Below are positions 18,882-27,088 of a stretch of 64,000 bases of DNA, piece by piece (position 1 is the stretch's first letter; every line of letters begins with the position of its first letter). The stretch comes from Saprospiraceae bacterium (GTDB lineage Bacteria; Bacteroidota; Bacteroidia; Chitinophagales; Saprospiraceae), in NCBI GenBank assembly GCA_028285545.1, contig JANQPA010000017.1, forward strand, positions 43,274-107,273, written 5' to 3'. Under the pieces are notes generated by a model, which was not told the origin of the DNA, did not search any database, and saw only the letters and a list, made by a program, of their open reading frames with translations. A program made the translations under genes and the position numbers.

Positions 18882-20150
18882 ATGAAAAATATGATATTTT
18901 ATATCCTGAGTTTATGGCCTTGTTTTCTATTTGGGCAGGAGGGAAGCATGACCAGGCATTTAGCTACCTTATCTGCCGAGCAGTGGTTAGCGGATATTGA
19001 TTTTATCTGTGAAAAAGTGGAGCGGCAGTTCTCCACTTTTTCGCCCAACTTAAGCCTCAATTTTCTGAGTGAAGCTGAATTACTGAAAAAGAATATTCAA
19101 GACTGGTCTCTTCCCAAAACTCTCCTGGGAATAAGTAGGTTAATGGCCAAGCTTAAGGATGCACATAGTCAGGTCAATTTACTTTTTGATGGAATAGCAG
19201 TTTTTGATAAAGTGCCTTTATATTTTTATCACTTTGAAGAAGGTCTGTACATCATCAGTGGTTCACCGGAATATAAAGATATTATTGGGGCTAAAGTTTT
19301 AAAAATTGGGCAATATGAAATTAAAGATTTGTGGCCTATAGTAGGCGAGGTGCTATCAGCAGATAATGAAATAGAATTATTGGCCAACGGAGCCTTAATT
19401 TTTCAAATACCAGACTTGTTATTTGAATTGGGAATCATTAAAAATAGAAATTATCTGGATTTAGAGGTCGAGCTTTCAGATGGATATTTAAAAAGATGTA
19501 AGATACCAAGTCTTTCGAGTGAAAGTATTAAAAATGGCCCTTTATGGATTCATGCCCGGCCTTCCTCCAATCAGTCTGCGTTAAAAAGAATTGGTAACCA
19601 AAATTATTTTTATCAGTTTTTTGAAAAGGAAGATATTCTTTACTGCTTTTTGGGTAGCAATAAAGATGAGAAAGGACAATTCAGTTTGAAAAAATTTTTC
19701 AAGAAAATGTTCAAAAAATTAGATGAGCACAAACCTGAAAAATTATTGATAGACTTAAGGAGTAATTCTGGTGGTGATTATACAAAAAGTAAACCTTTAA
19801 TCCAGGGTTTACAAAAACGCCCATTTATTAACCAAAAAGGCAAACTTTTTATAGCTACCAGTAGGCATAGTTATTCTGCCGCCATTATTACAGCGGCATT
19901 TCTTAGAAAACAAACTGAAGCCACCCTAATTGGTGAGCCAGGACGTTCTAACCCTAACCAAACTGATGATGCCCATTTCTTTGTTTTACCAAACTCCAAA
20001 CTGACTTTGGGCCTCACCATTAAGGTTCATAAGCATCTTCCTGAATTACAGGATTTGGATTATCTTCCTGTAGATATTCTAATAAGACCTGATTTTAGGA
20101 GTTATCAGAAATGGAAAGATCTCATTTTTGATTATGTGAGAAAATTTTAG
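18882..20150 (+). CDS. Secreted S41-like peptidase homologue, catalytic Lys replaced
   Basis: I place the start at the ATG 18882, where a signal peptide begins (MKNMIFYILSLWPCFLFGQ), not at the upstream in-frame TTG at 18852. The product is 422 residues. The C-terminal half is S41-like: LLIDLRSNSGGDYTKS, then RHSYSAAIITAAFL, which keeps a serine at the nucleophile place. The following motif reads IGEPGRSNP where active enzymes have GEKTxG, so the general base Lys is absent. It may be inactive or use another base. It lies 19 bases after the TonB receptor and 10 bases before an AraC regulator, so it belongs to that operon. Confidence 0.7.
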   Translation: MKNMIFYILSLWPCFLFGQEGSMTRHLATLSAEQWLADIDFICEKVERQFSTFSPNLSLNFLSEAELLKKNIQDWSLPKTLLGISRLMAKLKDAHSQVNLLFDGIAVFDKVPLYFYHFEEGLYIISGSPEYKDIIGAKVLKIGQYEIKDLWPIVGEVLSADNEIELLANGALIFQIPDLLFELGIIKNRNYLDLEVELSDGYLKRCKIPSLSSESIKNGPLWIHARPSSNQSALKRIGNQNYFYQFFEKEDILYCFLGSNKDEKGQFSLKKFFKKMFKKLDEHKPEKLLIDLRSNSGGDYTKSKPLIQGLQKRPFINQKGKLFIATSRHSYSAAIITAAFLRKQTEATLIGEPGRSNPNQTDDAHFFVLPNSKLTLGLTIKVHKHLPELQDLDYLPVDILIRPDFRSYQKWKDLIFDYVRKF

Positions 20151-20160
20151 AGTAAATAAG

Positions 20161-21261
20161 ATGACTATTGATGGAGCTTCCTTATTACTATTTGCTGCCA
20201 TTTTTAATGGCCTGGCCAGCTTAGTCATCTGGCTATTAGGCCGGCCTTTTATCAAAAAAACTAAGACACTGTGGCTTTTGGCATTACTAATTGCGGTTTT
20301 GTTGTTTCTTACTGAACAGTTTTTCAGACAAACAAAATTAATTGATCAATTTCCTTTTATATTATTTATCAGCACCCCCGTTTTTTTCTCTTTTTTGCCT
20401 ATGATTTATTGTTTTCAAAGAAAAATAAGGGAACAAAAAACAAGGGCGGCTTTTCATTTTATCATTCCTTTAGCTGTTTTAATTATTATGTTTCCTACCT
20501 ATAGGATGCCGGCTGATGAGAAATTAGCAATGTACTATAATCCGGATGTTATGGACCCACCCTGGATTGTGATTTTTTATGTACTATATTGGCTGGTTTA
20601 CATTTTCTTTATTTTTAAGTATCAAAGGCGATACGCTAATGCTTTAAAAGCAGAACAATCTGATAATAGTATTGAAAAAGATATTTTTTCAAATTCCCTT
20701 ATATCTATCGTCGGATGGTTCAGTCTGATTTTTCCACTAACCATTTCTATTCAGTATTTAGGATTAGAACAAGATCTTTACAATAATTTGCAAAAAGGCT
20801 TGTATCTAATATTTTCAATGTCAGCTCACTTTTTTCTATTTATTTTTCTCAGTAATAAGGAAAAGATAATTCCAAGCATCAAAATATCCTTACCTGTTGA
20901 AGCGGCTTTGCCCAAGGATTTGAAAGGAAAGATGAATTTTTTGTCCCAAAAAATGGAGGTAGACAAATTATTTTTGGATCCGGATCTTAGCCTTTCGGTT
21001 TTAGCCAAAAAGATTGGGTGGAGTAGGACCGAGTTATCAGTCATCATCAATAAAGGCTTTCAGAAAAATTTTTATGATTTCATCAATACCATGCGAGTAG
21101 AGGAGGTAATCAGAAAATGGAATAATAAGGAACATCATAATTATTCCCTGGATTATATTGTCAAACAAGCTGGTTTTAAAAGTTACACTTCCTTCTATCG
21201 GGTTTTTAAAAAAATAAAAGGGCTATCTCCTACTCAATTTCTAAAATCCTTAAACAATTAG
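20161..21261 (+). CDS. AraC-family regulator with multi-pass membrane domain
   Basis: The 366-residue protein has six to seven hydrophobic segments in residues 1-240 and an AraC-type DNA-binding domain at about 260-365 (LSVLAKKIGWSRTELSVIIN and IVKQAGFKSYTSFYRVFKK, ending GLSPTQFLKS). It starts 10 bases after the S41-like gene and so is the last member of the receptor/S41-like/regulator operon, which suggests it controls its own operon. The gene is followed by an unusual intergenic repeat (21260-21380). Confidence 0.86.
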   Translation: MTIDGASLLLFAAIFNGLASLVIWLLGRPFIKKTKTLWLLALLIAVLLFLTEQFFRQTKLIDQFPFILFISTPVFFSFLPMIYCFQRKIREQKTRAAFHFIIPLAVLIIMFPTYRMPADEKLAMYYNPDVMDPPWIVIFYVLYWLVYIFFIFKYQRRYANALKAEQSDNSIEKDIFSNSLISIVGWFSLIFPLTISIQYLGLEQDLYNNLQKGLYLIFSMSAHFFLFIFLSNKEKIIPSIKISLPVEAALPKDLKGKMNFLSQKMEVDKLFLDPDLSLSVLAKKIGWSRTELSVIINKGFQKNFYDFINTMRVEEVIRKWNNKEHHNYSLDYIVKQAGFKSYTSFYRVFKKIKGLSPTQFLKSLNN

Positions 21262-21380
21262 TAGATGTGCAAATTAGTAAATGTGCAGATTAGTAAATGT
21301 GCAGATTTTTTTCCCAATTTACACATCTACACATCTACACATCTACACATCTACACATCTACACATCTACACATCTACAT
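21260..21380. repeat. Inverted repeat with tandem-unit arms
   Basis: The left arm (21260-21308) is three units of a 16-base word like AGTAAATGTGCAGATT. The right arm (21321-21380) is about 7.5 exact units of the 8-base word ACACATCT. The words on the two arms are partly complementary (AGATGTG with CACATCT), so a long imperfect hairpin can form. Confidence 0.8.
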
Positions 21381-21450
21381 TACACTGAATCCTAGGTAAA
21401 CTAATTTTATTGAAAAAATCTTGGAGAGGCCTTTATTTGCAAATTAAAAA

Positions 21451-22638
21451 ATGAAGGATTACCTGGTATTATTATTATTAACACCCACAATTTTTATTGC
21501 GAATGCACAAAATTTTAAGCCGGACATTTTAGCAACCATCATTGAAAAGGCCAAAACTAGCCATTCTGATGCATTGATCATTTATCAGGATGGTAAATTA
21601 CTACATGAGGATTATTATGGAAATGACAATAAACCAGTTTATATAGCATCTGCTGGCAAATCACTGGTGAGTATGGCTATTGGCAAATTGCTGGATGATG
21701 GTTTAATAGACTCTTTGGATCAGCCTATTCATACTTTTTTTCCGGAGTGGCGGCAAGGACAAAAAAAGAACATTACCATTAGGATGTTGTTGAATCATAC
21801 CTCAGGCTTACAAGACTTTCCTAATGCAAGTTTAGAGTTAGAACCTGCTCCTGACTGGCAGGTAGAAAATGTAATTCAATTGGCCCTTTCAGCAGAGCTT
21901 CAGTCCAAACCAGGCCAGCATGTTTTTTATAGTAATAAAGCCACAGCACTACTAGGTGGAATTATTGAAAAAGCCTCAGGAAAACGAATGGACGATTATT
22001 TCCGAGAGGCTTTTTTTGACAAAATGGACATTACTGAATACGACTGGATTAGGGACAAATCAGGAAACCCGACTGCTCATGGAGCATTTGTAATAAGGCC
22101 AGCAGATTTATTAAAATTTGGAGAAGTAATGCTTAATGAAGGCAGATATAAGGGAAAAAGAATTCTTAGCTCCCAGTGGATCAACGAATCTACCCAACAG
22201 GCTGGATCGGAACTAATTCCTCTTTGGGGATACTTATGGTGGAGGTTACCTGCCTGGGGAAAGAGAATCATCGATGGGGAGATAATTTCCGAGTGGAATG
22301 TAGAACAACTGGATCCCGAATTAATAGTTCAACTAAGCCCTTTAAAAGGTAAACCTTATGAAAGCCGGGAAGCTTTTAATACCGCTTTGAAAAAGCAGCT
22401 GGGTGAAGATTGGCTTTCCATTCTTAGGGAAAAAATTCCTCACTATATTCGGGTCAGTAAACGGATTTTTTCTAAAGAGCAAATAGGTTTTTATGCAAGT
22501 GGGCATAGAGGAAATTACCTGGTTGTCATTCCTGAACATAAAATCGTGGCAGTAAGATGTGCTGGCCCACAAGGCTTTAATTATAGTACTGACTTTTTTA
22601 ATGATTTTGTTGACTTAATTGGAAAATTAGGGAATTAA
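21451..22638 (+). CDS. Beta-lactamase-family (class C-like) serine hydrolase, exported
   Basis: The 395-residue protein has a signal peptide (LLLLTPTIFIANAQ). It shows the active-site pattern of the class C/DD-peptidase/esterase superfamily: Ser67-Ala-Gly-Lys70, LLNHTSGL at about 113-120, and YSN in VFYSNKATALLGG. The third box is probably HRGN near residue 350. Members include esterases, D-amino-acid peptidases and lactamases, so antibiotic hydrolysis should not be assumed. Compared with the usual fold there is an insertion of about 70 residues between the second and third boxes. It is alone, ending in a convergent repeat-rich junction with the sigma-factor operon. Confidence 0.78.
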   Translation: MKDYLVLLLLTPTIFIANAQNFKPDILATIIEKAKTSHSDALIIYQDGKLLHEDYYGNDNKPVYIASAGKSLVSMAIGKLLDDGLIDSLDQPIHTFFPEWRQGQKKNITIRMLLNHTSGLQDFPNASLELEPAPDWQVENVIQLALSAELQSKPGQHVFYSNKATALLGGIIEKASGKRMDDYFREAFFDKMDITEYDWIRDKSGNPTAHGAFVIRPADLLKFGEVMLNEGRYKGKRILSSQWINESTQQAGSELIPLWGYLWWRLPAWGKRIIDGEIISEWNVEQLDPELIVQLSPLKGKPYESREAFNTALKKQLGEDWLSILREKIPHYIRVSKRIFSKEQIGFYASGHRGNYLVVIPEHKIVAVRCAGPQGFNYSTDFFNDFVDLIGKLGN

Positions 22639-22680
22639 CAAATTCGGATTCTTGAAAATTTAATTATTTCATCCTTAAAA

Positions 22681-22762
22681 TAGAGAGACAGATAGAGACA
22701 GGTAGAAATATGTAGAGACAATTTGTCTCTATCTATCTCCAGTTGTCTCTAATTGTCTCAAT
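22681..22762. repeat. Inverted repeat with 10-base tandem-unit arms (convergent junction)
   Basis: The left arm (22681-22720) is four 10-base units of the type GATAGAGACA. The right arm (22723-22762) is four units of the type TTGTCTCTAT. They are complementary and form a hairpin between convergent genes, so it may act as a terminator in both directions. Confidence 0.8.
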
Positions 22763-22802
22763 TGATAAAGAAGAATTAGACGCTTTTTTTATCCTGAAAA
22801 AC

Positions 22803-23414
22803 CTAAGCCTCTTTTTCATATTCTTTTATCTCCTTCAAAAACTCTTGTGCTTTTTGCAATTGTTTATCTGGGAATTTCAGTAAAATCCAAACCATAAGCA
22901 GGGCGATCAAAATACTACCTAGAATCAAATATTTCCACATAGGAAATAATTCAAAAAGATCCAGGCCCAGAAAGGATTTAGAAGCTACAATGGCGAATAA
23001 AACAAAAAACACCGGGATAAGTACCAACAGACTCCGAATCTCTCTCCGCTCAAATAATTGGAATCTGGCAACCCTCTTTTGGGCTTCTGCAAGAGGTAGT
23101 CGATAATTAATAGTTTGGATTTGTCTCCATTTATAGATACCCCAAATTAATCCTAAAATGGCATACAGTCCAAGGAGGGCTGCACTGATAGCAAATGGCG
23201 CTTCCTGCCAGTGATCAACCATAAAGCCGACAATACAAATCCAAAATATACCGTAAGATATGGTTTCGAATATGGCGGTAAACTTATATTCCCCCAGTAA
23301 AGAATGTGTTTTTTTAAGACTAACTTCTTTTAGAAGAAGGGTATTTACTTTCCACTGATTGGGATTGGTCTTATTGGATTCCTGCCAAACATTTTTTAAT
23401 TCCTGTATTTCCAT
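22803..23414 (-). CDS. Membrane protein, possible regulator of the ECF sigma factor
   Basis: The 203-residue protein has an amphipathic N-terminus and four predicted membrane segments (about 48-68, 72-92, 126-145 and 155-178), ending in a charged helical tail (DKQLQKAQEFLKEIKEYE). The gene lies directly downstream of an ECF sigma factor gene, 40 bases apart, on the same strand. In Bacteroidota such membrane partners often restrain the sigma factor, but I do not see a zinc anti-sigma motif, so the anti-sigma role is inference from position only. Confidence 0.55.
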   Translation of the reverse strand: MEIQELKNVWQESNKTNPNQWKVNTLLLKEVSLKKTHSLLGEYKFTAIFETISYGIFWICIVGFMVDHWQEAPFAISAALLGLYAILGLIWGIYKWRQIQTINYRLPLAEAQKRVARFQLFERREIRSLLVLIPVFFVLFAIVASKSFLGLDLFELFPMWKYLILGSILIALLMVWILLKFPDKQLQKAQEFLKEIKEYEKEA

Positions 23415-23454
23415 AATTTATACTTTATTTAATGAGGTTCAAAAACTGATTAAT

Positions 23455-23964
23455 TTATTTGTTAGGCGTAGCGGTTTGAGCTACTTTTTTTCTTAATTGA
23501 TTTTTGATTCGGTTAATTTTGCTGGCCACATTGGTTTTGCTTAGGCCACAGATTTCTGCTATTTCATCGTAATTATAATCCTCTAAATAGAGCAACATGA
23601 TGGCTCTGTTTAGCTCATTCAATTCGTAGATCATTTCATAAAGAAGTTGAAGCCGAGGATTTTCTTCCACTTTTTCTTCTTTATAGCTGACCAGGGATTC
23701 TTCCCAATTGACGGGAAACTCCTTTCTTTTAATGGCTTTTCTGTGATTAGAGATTGCTACGTTCAATGCAATTCGATAGGTCCAGGTAGAAGCCTTAAAC
23801 TTTGGATTAAATTTTGGGAAGGCTTTCCATAGTTGAATGATAATCTCCTGAGCCAGGTCTTCCCGTTCTTGGGAGCTTTGGCAATAAGTTTGGCAAACCT
23901 TAAAAACAATGCCCTGATTGTTTTTTAAAAAATTATCAAAACTATCTTTTGACCTTGAGTTCAT
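23455..23964 (-). CDS. ECF-type RNA polymerase sigma factor
   Basis: The 169-residue protein has region 2 (EREDLAQEIIIQLWKAFPKF and STWTYRIALNVAISNHRK) and region 4 (LYLEDYNYDEIAEICGLSK and VASKINRIKNQLRK). This is the layout of ECF sigma factors. It directs RNA polymerase to a small set of promoters, probably in response to an envelope signal. The downstream membrane protein gene is its likely partner. The start ATG at 23964 is the first in-frame start with a plausible N-terminus. Its promoter lies in the AT-rich region beyond 23965. Confidence 0.85.
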   Translation of the reverse strand: MNSRSKDSFDNFLKNNQGIVFKVCQTYCQSSQEREDLAQEIIIQLWKAFPKFNPKFKASTWTYRIALNVAISNHRKAIKRKEFPVNWEESLVSYKEEKVEENPRLQLLYEMIYELNELNRAIMLLYLEDYNYDEIAEICGLSKTNVASKINRIKNQLRKKVAQTATPNK

Positions 23965-24625
23965 TATTGATGTCTACTTGATTCATCTTACTATTCGCAA
24001 ATAAGGGAGAAAAAATCACACTTAGGAAAAAAAAATAGTGATTGCTTTGTGAAACTGCCGTTTTGAAGAGGGAATAGGAGAGAATGCTATAATAATTTTT
24101 AAAATATGTTAGTTTTTACTTTTACTTTTTTAAAAAATACCCGATCTTACGATTAGACTTAAAGTCAAGAACTTGTTATTACCTAATTAAAACACCTATA
24201 CCCCAGATGAAACAGAAAATTAATTCCTGCTTTATTCTATTATTTCGACAAATTCATAGTCGAAAAATCAGAAATATTCCAATCGCTTCAACTCTTGAGA
24301 AGGCTGCCAAATTTGCATTGAAAAACTTCAATTCTAAATTAAATCCAATTGTAGCCTTTAAATTTTCAGATGTAATAATTAGCGTAAAATCAATTCAATA
24401 TCCTTTATTTTCCCTTAACCTGATTAGGCTATTACAGGCAGATAATTAATATCGGCTGAGTATTTAATTTCTTAAATAAGAGAGGCCTAATGAATGCAGT
24501 TTTGACAATAAAGGCTTTGCCAGGTGTGGATTATGAATATAAAAGGCGTGATAAATGCCTTATACGGTTTGAAAATGATGCAAATTATTGATTTAATTTT
24601 TCATATATATTAAAATATACAAGTG
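23965..24625. other. Gene-free AT-rich region between divergent genes
   Basis: The 661-base stretch separates the sigma factor (minus) from the secreted serine-hydrolase-like gene (plus) and must hold both promoters. A GGCGTGATAAATGCC hairpin lies near 24545-24560, and TACGGTTTG near 24563 is a loose fit to a -7 element. An 80-codon frame at 24207-24449 has no recognisable features and I do not call it. Confidence 0.5.
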
Positions 24626-27016
24626 ATGAATGTTTTTAAAGCTTTTTGCCAGTTCATTATTGGATTAAGCATAATAGGTTCATTGAGTGGATATTCGACT
24701 TCGATAAAAGAAAAAATTGGAGCGCTCACCTTTATTAATAATGATTCCCTTGCAGCGGAATTACAGGCTATTATGGATTCACAAACAGTTACGCGAATTG
24801 CGGACCTTGATTTTGGAGGGGTAAGTGCTTCTATAATCACTCCGGAACATCAATTTGATGTTTTTACTGGACAGGCAACTCCAATTATTCCTATGGATGC
24901 ATCCACCAAACTAGGCGCATCTAATGTAGTGCAAGCCTTTTTAGCCACCTTGACTTTGGCTATGGAGCAAGAAGGAACCTTATCGGTTGATCAGACAATT
25001 GGTGATTTTATTAATTTAGGAAACTTAAATATTTCGCAAACCACTCCTATTGAGCAGTTACTTAACCATACCAGTGGTATTGCAGACTTCACAGCAGATC
25101 CAGACTATGAAGATCAGGTGTTGTTTGATGCCAATAAGGCCTGGACTCCAATCGAGTTAATTAACAATTTTGTTGGGCCTCCTTCAGCAGCAGATTCATT
25201 CTCTTATTCCAATACAAACTATTTAGTTTTGGGATTAATTCTGGAAGAAGCTAATGGTCCCGAAACTCTACAGGAAACTTTTGATCGTTTAATTGCTACT
25301 CCCGCAGGCTTATCAGGTATTGAATTTTTTGGAGCCAGCGATCCATCTAATTTCGGCCCCTTATTTTCGGATGTTTCCGGTTTTGGTGTTCCACAACAAT
25401 TGTGTCCTAATATCTCAAAATATAGTGGGGCTTCTTATGCAGGTAACCTAATTGGTACTCCCAATCAGTTTGTTAAATTTGCTGACCAGTTAGCCAAAGG
25501 AAATATCGTTTCAGAAGATAATTATAAAAGACTTCTTGGGTTCATGGATATTTCTGGTCGATTAAGTAATCGATTTGGGAAAGGGGTTGAAAATTTCCTT
25601 TTAGAAATAGACAATGAGGATGTCAATTTTTTCGGGCATATTGGGAAAATTAATAATGTATCTGTTTTGTTATTTAATAAAGCTGCCGAAACAGGAATAT
25701 TTTTGTCCACCAATAATAACCAGGCAGCTGAAAGTGAAGTTTTGGAATTGGCCAGGCGATTATTAGATGTAGTGATTGAGGAGACAGCTATCCCAATTAC
25801 AAATGAAACCCCATTGGCGTTTTTTACTGCTGACCCAAGTTTTGGAACAGCTCCATTATCAGTCAATTTTGATGCTTCAAATTCTGTGGATATAGAAGAA
25901 CCAATTAGTGCCTATGAATGGGATTTTGGTGATGGCACCCAAGGCAGTGGAATGCTTGTGAATCATACCTATAAAGCAGGAGGAGATTTTACAGCAACAC
26001 TTATCGTTAAAGATTCGGAAGGAGCATCAGATACTACTTCTCAGATTATAAATGTAGAATCATTAATTCCAACTATTGAAGGTTTTGATTTGATAGCGGC
26101 TGATGGAACTGTACTTAAATCAGATTTACAAGATGGTGATATTATTGATCCCAGTGAGTTCCCTACTACTGAATTTAATATTCGTGCAATTATAGACCCT
26201 GATGTTGAGGTCAGAAGTGTGGAATTTGATTTAAGAGGACAGGTTGCCAGGAGAAGATTTGATCATCATGCACCCTTTGATTTGTTTGGTACTGGTGCTG
26301 CGCAAGAATTAAGAGCCAATGTAAATATCTTAGATGCCACTCCTTATTCTAGATCGAGAGGCCTTGGAGTGAAAGGTGTAAGGCGAACTTTAAGATTTAT
26401 TGTGGTCGGCCCCAGGATTCAAACGGTAACATTAGAAGTTGAAACAGACGGAAATGGAAGCGCCTATGTTATACCTCGCAGGGAAGAATATTCTATAGGG
26501 GAAAGAGTTAATTTATTTGCAATTCCTAACGAAGGATTTATTTTTGATAACTGGACTGATGGGGATGGCAATGTTATCAGCAATACCGCTCTACTAACGG
26601 CTACACTTACTATGAACTCTACTTTTAGAGCTAACTTTGTAGAGGGAGATTTATTTTTAAGAGGCAATACCGCCCTAACGGATCCAAGACAGGCTTTGGA
26701 TATTTCTAATCTAGAAAATAGCCCTGTTGGGAGTGGTGATTTTAACCCAAACACAATCTTTGTATACCCTAACCCTGTTGTGACAAAACAATTAAATTTG
26801 ATTTTTCGAGGAAAGAAAGCAGACTTGATGCGGGTTCAAATTTATGATGTTTTGGGTAAATCAGTCTTCTCAAAGAAATTAGAAAAAATACATTCTGGAG
26901 AGCAGATACAATTCGATCTAAATGAAAGCAATTTGGGAGCTGGAACTTATATTTTACAAGTTCAGATAGACGCGGAGCAACCTTTATATCAAGAACTAAT
27001 AATACAAGGACAATAA
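24626..27016 (+). CDS. T9SS-secreted serine-hydrolase-like protein with PKD and repeat domains (nucleophile lost)
   Basis: The start is taken as the ATG at 24626 rather than the GTG just before it; the product is 796 residues. After a hydrophobic signal comes a class C beta-lactamase/DD-peptidase fold (LLNHTSGI, YSNTNY, HIGK), but the SxxK box reads DASTK, so the nucleophilic serine is not in place. Then follow a PKD domain (about 395-475, with YEWDFGDG), a beta region, a Listeria-Bacteroides-type repeat (GERVNLFAIPNEGFIFDNW) and a T9SS sorting tail (VYPNPVV, YDVLGKSVF, GAGTYILQV). It is exported by T9SS to the surface or medium and is probably a binding protein or inactive enzyme. Confidence 0.75.
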   Translation: MNVFKAFCQFIIGLSIIGSLSGYSTSIKEKIGALTFINNDSLAAELQAIMDSQTVTRIADLDFGGVSASIITPEHQFDVFTGQATPIIPMDASTKLGASNVVQAFLATLTLAMEQEGTLSVDQTIGDFINLGNLNISQTTPIEQLLNHTSGIADFTADPDYEDQVLFDANKAWTPIELINNFVGPPSAADSFSYSNTNYLVLGLILEEANGPETLQETFDRLIATPAGLSGIEFFGASDPSNFGPLFSDVSGFGVPQQLCPNISKYSGASYAGNLIGTPNQFVKFADQLAKGNIVSEDNYKRLLGFMDISGRLSNRFGKGVENFLLEIDNEDVNFFGHIGKINNVSVLLFNKAAETGIFLSTNNNQAAESEVLELARRLLDVVIEETAIPITNETPLAFFTADPSFGTAPLSVNFDASNSVDIEEPISAYEWDFGDGTQGSGMLVNHTYKAGGDFTATLIVKDSEGASDTTSQIINVESLIPTIEGFDLIAADGTVLKSDLQDGDIIDPSEFPTTEFNIRAIIDPDVEVRSVEFDLRGQVARRRFDHHAPFDLFGTGAAQELRANVNILDATPYSRSRGLGVKGVRRTLRFIVVGPRIQTVTLEVETDGNGSAYVIPRREEYSIGERVNLFAIPNEGFIFDNWTDGDGNVISNTALLTATLTMNSTFRANFVEGDLFLRGNTALTDPRQALDISNLENSPVGSGDFNPNTIFVYPNPVVTKQLNLIFRGKKADLMRVQIYDVLGKSVFSKKLEKIHSGEQIQFDLNESNLGAGTYILQVQIDAEQPLYQELIIQGQ

Positions 27017-27022
27017 ATTAAA

Positions 27023-27057
27023 CCTAACAAAACCCTGCTTGACAGGGTTTTGTTAGG
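27023..27057. terminator. Bidirectional terminator between convergent genes
   Basis: CCTAACAAAACCCTG (27023-27037) pairs perfectly over 15 bases with CAGGGTTTTGTTAGG (27043-27057) around a CTTGA loop. It lies 6 bases after the upstream stop and 31 bases before the end of the next gene. Confidence 0.85.
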
Positions 27058-27088
27058 CCATAATAGCCAAGTCAAAATAAAATTAAGT

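Noticed and set aside
21321..21380. Regular repeats that could suggest a CRISPR array
   Set aside because: The units are 8 bases, contiguous, with no spacers, and there are no cas genes.
24207..24449. An 80-codon ATG frame in the gap before the T9SS-secreted protein
   Set aside because: It has no recognisable domain, no signal peptide and no promoter at a fitting place; likely chance in AT-rich DNA.
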